Shown: one piece after another, positions 1-12,600 of the stretch
Layout of the letters: the number at the start of each line of letters is the position of its first letter
Position numbering within the stretch: the stretch's first letter is position 1
Assembly (NCBI GenBank): GCA_903813345.2
Contig: CAIIXF020000007.1
Location: forward strand, 15,670,714-15,734,713
Reading direction: 5' to 3'
Source: Owenia fusiformis
Taxonomy: Eukaryota > Annelida > Polychaeta > Sabellida > Oweniidae
DNA: 64,000 nucleotides
Notes under the pieces: model-generated
The model's database searches: none
Told to the model about the DNA's origin: nothing
The model's input: the letters and a program-made list of their open reading frames with translations, nothing else
Program-made: the position numbers and the translations under genes

Positions 1-401
1 AAGTATGATCATGTGGGAATACAGAAACCACGATGGCTGTTTGATTCTGACTTTGAGTGCACTCCAGTGGTACATTACACTTTATGCTTTCAGTGTTACC
101 TCTATATATCTCTAAATCATGAAATTGTTAACATTAAAAGTGGAACACACTTACAGCTTTTAGTAAAAATAACCTATTTTAAGGTTTCCTGTCAGGTTAG
201 TCAATTGAGCCCATATTAAACTTACTTGTGATTAAATGTGCATTAAATGTTACATCTATTAAGATGGAGTTTAGTTCGTAATTCTTTGTAACAAATCTTT
301 TAATAAATAAATCTATATATCTTTTATGAGTGCATAAGTTTAATAATAGCTTACTTTGATTTCTAGAAATGTAGACAAAATTATCATTCATTATATTTAA
401 G
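1..401. other. intron, upstream part
   Basis: This is AT-rich noncoding sequence before the first supported exon. A short open stretch at the very start (about 1-66) looks faintly protein-like, but it has no donor in the phase needed by the next exon. I see no other feature here. Confidence 0.6.
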
Positions 402-617
402 ATCCAGCAGTTCTTGAGAAAAGACGGAAACGAATAAAACATCTAACCAATGGTATCTCTGATAGTATTCACTCCTTGGGGCCAAGTCTAGATGAAGACA
501 CTGAGAATGTTAAAGCTGATATTGATGACTTAGCCGACCGGATTGATGCTCTGGTCACTGATGTTGCAGCTGTTCAACTGATCAATAAGGACACTAATGA
601 AGATTCCCAGCCTTCGG
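402..617 (+). CDS. unc-89: exon 1: charged helical linker
   Basis: The exon runs from an acceptor TTTAAG to the donor GTGAGT, phase 1 to 1, 72 codons. It encodes a basic start (EKRRKRIK) followed by an acidic, probably helical stretch with DIDDLADRIDALV. No domain is recognised. The acceptor could also be one of two nearby CAGs in the same phase (exon start 408 or 411), which would remove two or three residues. Assignment to the gene rests on coding character, matching phase and position upstream of the Ig exon. Confidence 0.7.
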
Positions 618-3600
618 GTGAGTTACATATTCTTATACCATAGGCTTTCTAAAGCTAGATGTTCACTATGTTGTCCTTCACAGAGCTTGATGTTCACAAT
701 GTTGACTTTCATAGAGTCGGATATTCATAATTTTGACTATGTTGTCTTTCATAGAGCTAGATGTTCACAATGTTGACTTTCATAGAGTAGTATATTCATA
801 ATTGTGACTATGTTGTCTTTCATAGAGCTAGATGTTCACAATGTTGACTTTCATTGAGTTGTATATTCATAAATTGTGACTATGTTGTCTTTCATAGAGC
901 TAGATGTTCACAATGTTGACTTTCATAGAGTCGGATATTCATAATTGTGACTATGTTGTCTTTCATAGAGCTAGATGTTCATAATGTTGACTTTCATAGA
1001 GTTGGATATTCACAATTTTGACTTTTATAGAGCTAGATGTTCACAACTACGACTTTTATTGAGCTATATGTTCATGACTGTGACTTTCGTAGAGCTGGAT
1101 GTTCAAAATGTTGACCTTCATAAATCTGGATTTTCAAAATGTTGACTTTCATAGAGCTAGATGTTCAAAATGTTGACTTATTAAGCTAGATGTTCACAAT
1201 GTTGACTCATAGGGCTACATGTTCAAAGTGTTGATTTTCATAGCGCTAGATGTTCAGGATTTAGACTAATAGGGTAGATTTTCTTTCATGGAGTACATTT
1301 CATTGAGCTAAACTTCAATATGTGAACTTTATAAACTAGACTCAATTCAGCTTTGAATACCACAGATAATGTATCATTTTATGCCTCACTGCCTTAAAGT
1401 AACATATAGTAATCAATCAGAAAAATGAAACAAATTTACCATGTATTTATTTATTAAAGTAGAATATATGACAGGTTAAGATGTTTTTGGAAGCTTCCCA
1501 AGATCTGTTAATAATGATATGGTATACGTACTATATGTAGGCCGTTCTGTTCTAAATAGTAATCATTTGGTATTCCCTATGGGTTATAGATGGCATCTAG
1601 AAATCTAGAAGTCTTGAATCATTTAGAAGTATTGCCTTTTTTGGATGAAATTCTGAAGATACGTCCAGATGAATCAGTCCTAGAATTATATTTCTGTCGA
1701 AAAAAGAGCAATTAAAATTCATCAGATAGGTCACCCAGTGGGGGTCTCAACGGGTTTGTGAAACTTCAAACAACTTTAACATTTGCAGATATCTCACATT
1801 TGTATATCTTTCTCAAGTACATGTTCTGAAATGTTTTGTATCATCTGGAAAGGGGAAATAGCTAGAATTTTCATTTTCAAGATTCGGAGGATAAACTTTT
1901 AACCAAGAAAGCCAACCATCTGAAACAACTCAGTGTTACTAAATAAATTATACAATATATCTAAGGTAATGAAGACTTATCTTTAACTTGGCAAAGGAAG
2001 ATTTATTAGTTGCCCATTTCATAATGAAAGGGCTTAGTTAGTGCACTTAACACTACACATACATGTATATTCTTTAAAGAGTGGAATCTATGATAGCATT
2101 GCAAACTCATCATCCAATAGGCCAAACCCTGTACATGCACTATATTCCAGTGCAGCTTCAGCCAATATGTATTTTAACTACTTGCTATTTTATTGGCTTG
2201 AGAACTTTTGGCATTTGCTGGCACTTACCCTTTGCAAGGGTTAGTATCATCACTACTCTTATTACTCGTGGATCTACCTTTGTATCCAATCAGAATATGT
2301 TGTCAGAATATCAATACACTACATTTTCTGGCTTAAAGTAGCTAACATTCATTTCTCACATTTAAACTCCCATGAAATGTCATAAAAGCTACATTTGGAT
2401 TATTGAAATCCATTCGCATCAAAACTGAACCATTTGTATTTGTCAGAGGGCAGTGTGGTAAACTAATGTGTATTCAGGGTATCTGGAACTGTGCTTGCTG
2501 AGATAACTCTTAACTTTCTGAATCCTCTCAGTATTCACACTAGAATATCAGCAATATTTTGCTCCCATTGGGTGTTTCCAGTGATTCCAGGTGATCTGTA
2601 TATATCCATGCAAAATGTGCATATATTGAAGGATGAGTAAATAACCAGCCAAGAGAGGTTCTGGCCAAGGATGCTTATGGTCCATTGAATCAAGTTATTT
2701 TTACTGATATATTGATTCAAACTATGTTTGATGGTCTATTGATTTTAAATGTGCTTGATGGTCTATTTAATCTTACCATATTCAATGGTCTATTGGATCC
2801 AAGTATGCTTGATGGTACATTGAATCTGATAATATTTGATAATTCATTGAGTTTTAGAATGCCAGAAGGTCTGTTGAATTGGACTATATTTGATAGTCCA
2901 TTGAATATAAGTCTTTTTGATGCTCTTTTGGATCTGTCTAGATTACATGATTACTTAATTAGACAGTGTTTGTTGGTCCATTTTAAGATTGGCATTCTAT
3001 AAAATCTTCATAGTCAATTAGATATGATTGTGTATGATTACATATTTCCATTGAATTTGTTGAATTGAATTAACTATACACATTCGCTATCAGTTTCAGT
3101 ATCAGTTCTTCCTTTCAAGTATCTTATCATAACTGTCAAGTTCCATGGCATGATGCTTTACCCTCCAATGGAGACTGATTCCATCAATACTCTTTAAAAA
3201 TCAGCAATTAATCATTTTTTGATCTAGTTAATCACAATAATAAATAATATCAGGGGGCGTAGCCAGCTTTCTGTCGGGGGGGGGGGGGGGTGTGATCGCC
3301 AAAAACAATTTTTTATTGATTATTGGTCATCGTACCCCCCCTGGCTACACCTATGAACTATAATATTTTTTCTTTTCACAATCACAATCAATCATCAAAG
3401 CTGTTGATACTTCATTTGAGATTGTTGAGATTTTATCAGCATCAAGTGTTAAATCTTTTGTAGAATTCAGATCGTAGTTTGGCTAGCAACTAGGGGTTTA
3501 CTGTATCTGGTATTGGGCCAAGATGATGGACCACTCTCTTGTTTCATCATTGACTGGTACGATAACAGTCTAATAACGCTGCAATTTTTAATTGAAACAT

Positions 3601-6600
3601 ACATATACTGTATTGATATCATCTTTCTCTGTCCTGAATCAAAGGTGTGACTTGGCAGAGGATTATCTGATTATACAAGTCTGGTAGCCCCAAACTTACC
3701 AAAAATACTCATGTTATAGACATACATGTATCAGTGCGAAAACAGGCTTATGAAGCTAGCTCTAATATCAGATGTTTCTAAACATAGACACCAGTCTACA
3801 GCAGACTGAATTTTCGGATGCTACTGCAAATGAGCTTACGCAAACTTTTCGAAACGAAATGGTAAGTTTTTTTCTAATTCAGTTGTGTCAGTTAGCATAT
3901 TAATGTGGTATATGTTAATAATTTGCAATTTTAAGGTGATTTTTAATGCAATTTGAGTATGTCAAAAAAGAAATATTCTACATTTTCAATTATACTAATT
4001 AGAATATGTCATATTTGATTGATTTCATACAGTGAATGTACTATCAAAAGACTAATGTAGATTACATAGAAGATTGTGAAAATATCATAATTAAAACTCA
4101 ACAAAATCAACCAAACAAGGATAGATCTGAAAATGCAAGGGAGTGGGGGAGTCTAAACAACTACTGCTCAGGTAATCCAAAATTGAAGCTTGGCAAAACA
4201 AATTGGGCCTACGTTTCTATCTAATGCTCATGTTAGGCAATACCACTGTAAGTAAGGAAAGGTCTAGCTGTCTTGTATAGACAAATCTATAGGCTTAAGG
4301 GGAAAACGAGCAAATGGGATGGAAAGTGATTCCCAAATAAGTCAATGATGGGATAAAATATTAATTTGTTATTCCAGTAAACAAAATAAAATATACAAAT
4401 GTATTTTATTGTATAATACAAAGGCAAATATACATTTCAGATGGAAATGTTTGTGCTATCCATTGTAATATTAAGACTTATCTTAAGAAAACTAAAACTT
4501 GTTTGATTTCAACAATTAAAATAAGAAGGATGTCAAAAAGTATCTAATAATTCTAAAGCATGACAATATTAAGATCTTGAATTTTTTTACTTTTTGTTTT
4601 TGGACACTGCCCTTTTGAGAAAATTCAACATTCATGTTATCATTTGCTTTTGGGAGCTATGTTTCAGCTTTGAAGTACATTTTCACTGAATGGGCCATTG
4701 CATTAAAATGGTAGGTGCTGTATAATTGACTTTGGTTATAAACAGAACTAATTTCTACCATTTACCATTTGTTTATGAGATGAAAATGTTTTGATAATAC
4801 TTCCATGACATCCGAAATAATATTAATTAATTAGAATAATTGAAAAGTAATTTTTGAAGTTTATTCCATTTGGAATAATGTTTTTAATGTTAAGATTCAT
4901 TCAATCTGGAATATACAATCATATACCTACAACTTTTATGAACTATTTTTATACCTCTTACCACATGAATAACAAATAATCTTCCGATAAATAACACAGT
5001 TTGGATTCTGGAATCAACACAAATGTTATTTAACATTTTGTTAGCTTATTAGCCAACCGCACAAACTAAAACTAAAAGATAATGTTTTATAGTAAGTATT
5101 TGTGCAGAAGACATTCTCTTTACTTTCTTAAGCTCTAATAGAAGTTTCAACAAAATACCATAGGTTAACATGCAAATACCACGCTGCTTGAAATCTGGCT
5201 AGTTTATATCAAGCAATGTAGGTATTTTTAGATTTCCAATCTTCAGTCATGTTTTCCAGTATAGGAATTCAGAATCCTTTTCCCACCTACATATGTAAAT
5301 ATGGGATAATTGAGAAGATAAAATAATTTCAAGAAAATTCCCAATCTCTTTCTTTAATTGACATGAATGTGTGAAAATCTGGAGAATTTATGAGAAATCA
5401 AGTAAGTGGGAAAGGTGCTATGATACTTAAATTGGAGAAATATTTCAATTAATGTTAAAGGGATAAAATGGATATTTTACGTTATCAAAAAGTATTAACT
5501 TTCCTACTTAATTTGTCGGCAGGATAATTTGTGTTCTGGAACCAGTTTCCATATCTTGAGGTACTGATGCTTACCCTTACTTGATATGCAATGTTGCCCT
5601 TGCACAATATGCCATGTTTCCCGTATACAATATGCTATGTTGCCCTTGCCAAGATGGCATGTTGCCCTTATACAATATGCCATTTTGCCCTTATACAATA
5701 TGCTATGCTTTGACCTTAGTTAATATGCCAAGCGCCCTCACACAAAATGCCATGTTGCCCTCAAACAATGTGCCATGTTGCCCTTACTTGATATGCCATG
5801 TTGCCTTTATAGTATATGCCACATTATGCTTTACTTGTGATGCTGCTCATAGAGAGCATGCAATATTATTATTGCACATTGCACAATGTCCTTTGTTACC
5901 CTAATATATGTCCTATGTTACTCTAATATACATCCTATGTTACCCTAATATATGTCCTATGTTACCCTAATATAGGTCCTATGTTACCCTAATATACATC
6001 CTATGTTACCCTAATATATGTTCTATGTTACCCTAATACACGTCCTATGTCACCCTAATATACATCCTATGCTACCCTAATATACGTCCTATGTTACCCT
6101 AATATATGTCCTATGTTACCCAAATATACGTCCTATGTCACCCTAATATAAGTCCTATGTTACCCTAATATACGTCCTATGTTACCCTAATATACATTCT
6201 ATGTTACCCTAATATAAGTCCTATGTTACCCTAATATAAGTCACGTCCTATGTTACCCTAATATACATCCTATGTTACCCTAATATACATCCTATGTTAC
6301 CCTTATATAAGTCATATGTTACCCTAATATACAATTAACCAGTGAATTTAATATAGGAGAGGTTTGATTCAGACCAGCAAGGCAATGATCTTGGATATTT
6401 ACAAACAACTGATTTCTTTATCATATTATAAAATACCAAAGAGAGAGTTTAGTAAGCTGGTAACCTTGAGCTTTCAACAATTCTCCACCTTATAATTATT
6501 TATTTCATTATTTCTGTGGATGATCTTCAATTGGAAGCATGACATTCAATGGAATGAAGTTGATCAAGTTTGAAAATTCAAAAAAATACTTTGTGTTGGT

Positions 6601-9600
6601 TTTTTAAATGTTTTATTTTGTGCTTTTGTGGGATATTTTAATGATTAAGCTTTTAAGTTAATTAGGTGGTAATTTTTTCAATTCATATTTGAAATTACAT
6701 GGCCAATTCTAGACTTATTTATGCAAACCCTAAAGAATTTTTTGCTATAGATGTAATTAGATATAGTGATTCAAGAATTCCAAAATAATATTTTCACAAC
6801 CTCTTTGACCTCCAATATGATTATAGAACCTAAACTTGAAATTAATAAAAATGTATTTTGGGTGTATAAAAAGTAGGTTGGTTTTGTCGATGAATTTGAA
6901 TGGGATCGCTTATCAAGGGGTGCATAATCATTTATTGGGAGAAGGCTAACCCTTTCTGTTGTAAATGACTGAACCTAGAATCTTTTGACCCATCAAGCTG
7001 AAACTAATTAAAAAAGTTAATATGTGCATGGAAGTAGTTGGAGCTTGAATTCTTTCTGACATAACCAGTCATACTTCAGTATACAAGAAATACCCAACAC
7101 AGAATTATTTCAAACCAACCCAAGAGTATTTTTTCTTTCTACATTCAGACCCAGAAAAGGTTCAGTTCCCCTAAATTCAATAGTGTGCTCTTTATACAGT
7201 TTCTTTCAAATGTAGCACAAAAGTTTCCTTTACATTCTAAGTTGATCAATGAAATTTGCCTTTGCATTTTACCAATTTTCTCCATGTTAACGGTTGTAAC
7301 AGGCTGCTATTTAAACAATTATTTATTTACTAGCCTTTAGTGATTAGAATTGGACATGTCAAAAAGTGCATGACATATATTAAGGAAAGGGGACACAGGC
7401 TTTCGGGACTTTGCGATTCCTAAAATAACTCTTCTGGATTCACGATCATTGAACCCTAACCATTGTTACCCCCACCCATTCTTTCTAATTCTTGATCTTG
7501 TCACACTTAGATAGCATTTTCAGATAGAGTGCTATTATTCAATTATCACTATTCAATTACATGCAAATGTTGCATGTAAGTCCCTTACTTTGTATTCATG
7601 TTATGTTGATTTGTGGGATAAATACAAGAACGAGATTAACAAATAAGTCTGCTCAAATATCTCAAATGAGCTTACAAACGTTATATTTACTTTAACTCAT
7701 TTGCCATTTTTCTGTATAAACAGTACGGTATTTGATTCTTTATATACGGGTTAAGTTGTAATTTGTTAGCTCAGCCAACTTTCACTACATATTAGGGCAC
7801 ATTGGTTTTAGATTTACATGTTTTCGACCCTGCAATGAAAATATTATACAATTTTACCTTTGTTGTATACATGGTTAAGTCAAGGTAGATTGTGCAGTCT
7901 AATGTAGGCACAGGCATTAGTTAGAGCTGGTCAGGAATGGAAGTTTAGCACATTAACATGATCTTGGAATGTACTAGGTGATGCAGATATTGGAGTTAGA
8001 TATTAATGTATTCATAAGGCTTAGATGAAACGTTAGAGAGAGACATATGTTCGGGTGAGTTGAATATGATATAGATTAGAGGATATATATGAAGATGTAA
8101 TGGTGTCAAAGGTCTTGGGATCAAAATATTTTGAGAAGGAACACTTTTTCATAAAATGAAATACTGGTACATGTGTTTTTTGTACATTTTTGAGGTACAT
8201 TCTGGTTGTATATGAAGTAGGTGATATATTGAGTCATAATTTGTTAAGGCAAGATACAAATGGTATAAAGACATATAGGCATCATGATAAACCATGACAT
8301 CCCAGATGCTATGAGTATCAGAATGACATATTGCTGATATAATAAGGTATTATTCATTAATGCGAGATATGTTTGTGTAGAGTGTTTATATGACATAATT
8401 GGGCATTCTGTTTTGAAGGAAATACATACTCAGTTACTGCCGAATCAGCTATACCATATATTGTACATATGATACTCAATGTCCAAAACTTTTGAGATCA
8501 CATCCAGATTTTGGAGCTCATATTAAGGATTTATATTTTCAAATAATTACCAATTATTTTATCGTTCCAGCTCCTGAATTCACAGTAGCTATGTCGATGA
8601 GTGGATTTGAGGCGGTGTCAATAGGGGACACGAAACGCTTCGAGTGCCAAGTCATTGCCTTCCCACTCCCCACCATAACCTGGTACAAAGATGATGTAGA
8701 AATCACTAACAACCCACGCTACAAAGTTGGATTCACTAGTGCTGGTGTTATTTCTCTCTTGATTGAGAATGTAAAGAAGAGTGATGCAGGGTTATACAGG
8801 TGTCAGGCCACTAACTCTGAGGGCAATGCCTCAACCTGTGCCCTGCTCATTGTCAGAGGTAAGTGTTATATTAGAGATATAAGCTAGGGTAAATAGCTAA
8901 GTACTATAATCAGTATATCCACTCTCCACCAATAGAAATTAAATGAAGTTCTAGTAGTATGCCAGAAATATATGTTTCCCTTTGCGCAATCACTTTTGAG
9001 GATATAGGTTTTAATAAATAAATTCTTATCATTCTCAAAACAATTCTCATCCTTGCACAAAACATTTAATTTATTTCTACCAGCCCTACCCCAAAATAAA
9101 GAAATTTTTACTGAACAATCAGACATTGTTTCATTAGATTCTGATGCATTGAACTTCCCAGTGACATTGAACTTCATTTGAACTTGTTTGACCTCAGTGT
9201 TGACCTTGGGGCCCAGAACAGAATAATTTCAACAAATCATGTTCACCTGCACTTTGTTGATCTTGGCCCTCAATAGTAAATACCTCTCAATAAAATACAA
9301 TTAAAAACAATTAATACAATTAAAAATCTGCAAACCATTAAACATTTCCTCAGCTTTAAGTGTGACCACATCTTGGAATAGATTAATACATCCATGTAAT
9401 AATGAGCATTTGACCTTTTAGTGTTATTGACATGTATTTCAAAATATAGTGATATTTTTAACAGATACCAGAATTAAGCCAATAATAGTAAAGATTATTT
9501 TCATATGGCGATAGGAATCAAAAATACAATAATATAAAAACAAGATTTGATATATGTAGATTAAGATTTGATTCACTGTCAAAACTTATTATAAGCAACC

Positions 9601-12600
9601 ATACCAATATAATCAATTGCTTTACTGTTGAGTTGATTCTTTGAGATGCGTTAAATAAAAGTTATATATCAAAGAAAAGAGGATTTTTGCCAAAAGTGAC
9701 TTGTAGCATCATTAGACATTATCATAAAAGTCAGGAAAAAATGTTGGAATGTTGAATTGCTTTGAGCAAGTTGAAAATCACAGACATTTACTGCTAAATA
9801 ATGAAATTGTTATTCCATCATTAAAATGCTCTCTGTGTCACAAATAAAAATTAATTGTGATAACAGCAGAGGGAGAGGGGGGGGGTGACATGTAAAAAAT
9901 TCATATCAGAATCAAACTCCTGAAAGACTCTGTTTAACTTATTTGGATCATCTCTCATTAAAATAAAAATATCTCCCCCATGTTTTCCAAAGAAAACAAT
10001 TTAGATTGTTTAATTTAAAAGGGTTTAATTAACAATTTAAAATTTTCAGCAAAATAAAACTAAAGGGGGATAGATGTAGAGAAAACTATCTCCATTGATG
10101 AAAGATCATAACCAATATGTGTACCAATGTGAAAAAAAGTTATTTATTATTCAATAAATTATGTACAAGACTTCTGAATTAAAATATGTTGTTTTGGAGA
10201 AAACAGTAGTGCTGCAGCTCAGCTTATCATGTATGCAATAACTATAAAGAGATACAAGTTAGGCAAACAGCTGCTTGCTAGACTTATCTATGAAATTGTT
10301 GAAGAATCATTTTAGGGCATGTTACTTTTTATTTATTTTCTCATTTTTTGCACTTGCCTGTCATTTATCAGTAAATAAGAATATTTTACTGTAACCCAGG
10401 GTTCTATATTCGGAAAATTGTTTTTGTGGACCTATTGCTCCCTCGGAGTAGCGTGAGGTCTTGGCTTTGCATATTAAGAGTAGAACTGAATATTGTCATA
10501 GAACAATAATAATGTACTTCAAAGGGTAATGCACCTATAGTTACCATACAGAACTTGAGATGCTTCAAATGGGTGATGCACCTTGTCTTATAAAAGTGGT
10601 GCTTCAAATGGGTGATGCACCTTGTCTTATAAAAGTGGTGCTTCAAATGGGTGATGCACCTTGTCTTATAGAAGTGGTGCTTCAAATGGGTGATGCACCT
10701 TGTCTTATAAAAGTGGTGCTTCAAATGGGTGATGCACCTTGTCTTATAGAAGTGGTGCTTCACTGAATGGGTGATGTCTCATCTGTCTGAACTGAATTGA
10801 GATGTTCTGAAGGAGTGATGCACCTGGTTGAAAAACTAAGTTGACAAAAATACTAGGCCATTGTGACCTACTTTCATTTGTATAATAAATTTCATCTGCC
10901 CTTTTCACTTCATATGTTCATTAGGAAAAAACAAACATGTTTGCCAAAAAAACACTAGGTTAGGATGATCTAATGTTTCTAGCAAGATTATTTTGGGGGT
11001 AAATGTTTTGATAAACTATTTTGATAGTAAATACAATGCATTCCCTCATACTGATGGTATGTGCATCAAAAAAATCTGATTCAATATGTAACATATAGTA
11101 CATCTTGGTCAAGCAATTTATATGAGGAAAGTATTTTCTCTTGGAGAGTAAACAGCACTCTAGTGGTCATTTGAGGGGGGCTATCTTTAGTGTTATCATA
11201 AATAGCATGTTTTCTGCTTCTATCTGCTCGTTTCCATGGTGATGGATTAATGACCTTCAGGATAGGTAAGGAGAAGTGTATACTGTAAGATATCCCAAAG
11301 TTTTATATTTTCATTTGTTCATCCAAAATGCATATTTGTTTATCTCCCTTAACTTTTGCCAAATAATTTCTTGGGATGACGCTTTTGTGGTTTCCAAATG
11401 CGCATTCGCAGATATGACTGCTCATTAATTACTATGAGAAATTCTACATTTATTAGAAAAAGGTACCTTCCTCAATGTTATTCCACAAGTCCAAACACAC
11501 ATGAAGTTTGAGAAATTAATGAATTCAAACAAAAATATGCTAATAAAACTTTTTAAATTTTTAAATGAAGCTGGGCAAAAAAATGTATATATATAAATGA
11601 TATTTTAATGTTAATTACTGTTTTAGTTAATTTTATCATTTGTACTCTTATACCCTAAAAGGGATGAATTGAGAAATCAATAGATAAAAATAAATGAATA
11701 AAATAAATGAAGGGCATACCTTTGAAGTTTCATCACTTTGACATTTTTTGCTATTTGCTATTGAACTTTGTACAACTTTCCCATTGTGCTTCCCCATAAA
11801 CTGTATGTTAGAGAAAAGGGCAACATTTGAAACCAGTCCCTTTCCAACATCACAACAAATTAGCTAGACCAGAGGAGACTGAAGAATGAAAGACATACTT
11901 TGTATAAGATTTGTGTTTTCTCATATATGTTTGAGAAACGGGCAACATTTGAAGCTAACCCCCAATGAATTTGCTAGACTATGACAGACAGAAGAGTGAA
12001 ACATGCAATGTGAAGATAACTTGAGAGAATACATATCATTGTTGTACAGCATTATCATTATGCTATACCACAAGTATATATGTAAAAGAGAAAGTAGGGG
12101 TGAAACTAAAGTCAACAGTCTCTTGTGATGCAAACTCTAAAACAAATATAAAAACTTGTGCAACTCATGTGTAAATTAATTAGCCTGATGATCATTGAGT
12201 ACATACTTTGTTTGTATATAATAACTTATTTTTAGTACTTTCTATTTCCCAATTAGCTTGCTTCATTTGACCTGATTTCTAGTGGATATATAGAGAGTCA
12301 TATAGATATACATGTAAATAAAGATGTAGCATTGAGATCCGCATGTTTAATCTCTTATCTATCATTCAATAAAAAATAAAGCACAATTGATCTAAATCTA
12401 CAAAAACTGATATTCACAGTCTTCCTTTTGTATGTGGCTCTATCCATCATGAGTAGAATATAGAGAGGGCCTAGGGGTTATACTACTCACTAGGGATGTA
12501 ATCTGGTAAGAATGTTCATTCTGGACTGCTAGGTGAATCTATTTTTACCATGTTTATTGGAATCTTGCTACCAACTGACTCATCTAGCATCTACTGAATT

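Larger units (their letters stand above)
618..8570. other. long intron 1 (8 kb)
   Basis: No exon could be supported in this stretch. It holds at least four minisatellite tracts (about 640-1260, 2690-2960, 5581-5845 and 5885-6340), a small TIR element with a G-run (3251-3354), and otherwise AT-rich unique-looking sequence. Confidence 0.7.

Noticed and set aside
1-66. Possible partial exon at the window start (frame reading KYDHVGIQKPRWLF)
   Set aside because: It looks mildly protein-like, but no donor in the phase needed by exon 1 follows, and the frame runs into low-complexity sequence.
5885-6340. Regular 22-bp repeats resembling a CRISPR array
   Set aside because: There are no unique spacers, and the setting is an animal intron. 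It is a minisatellite.
10404-10766. Open frames on both strands (119 and 68 codons)
   Set aside because: They are produced by a 39-bp repeat whose period is a multiple of three; no family resemblance.
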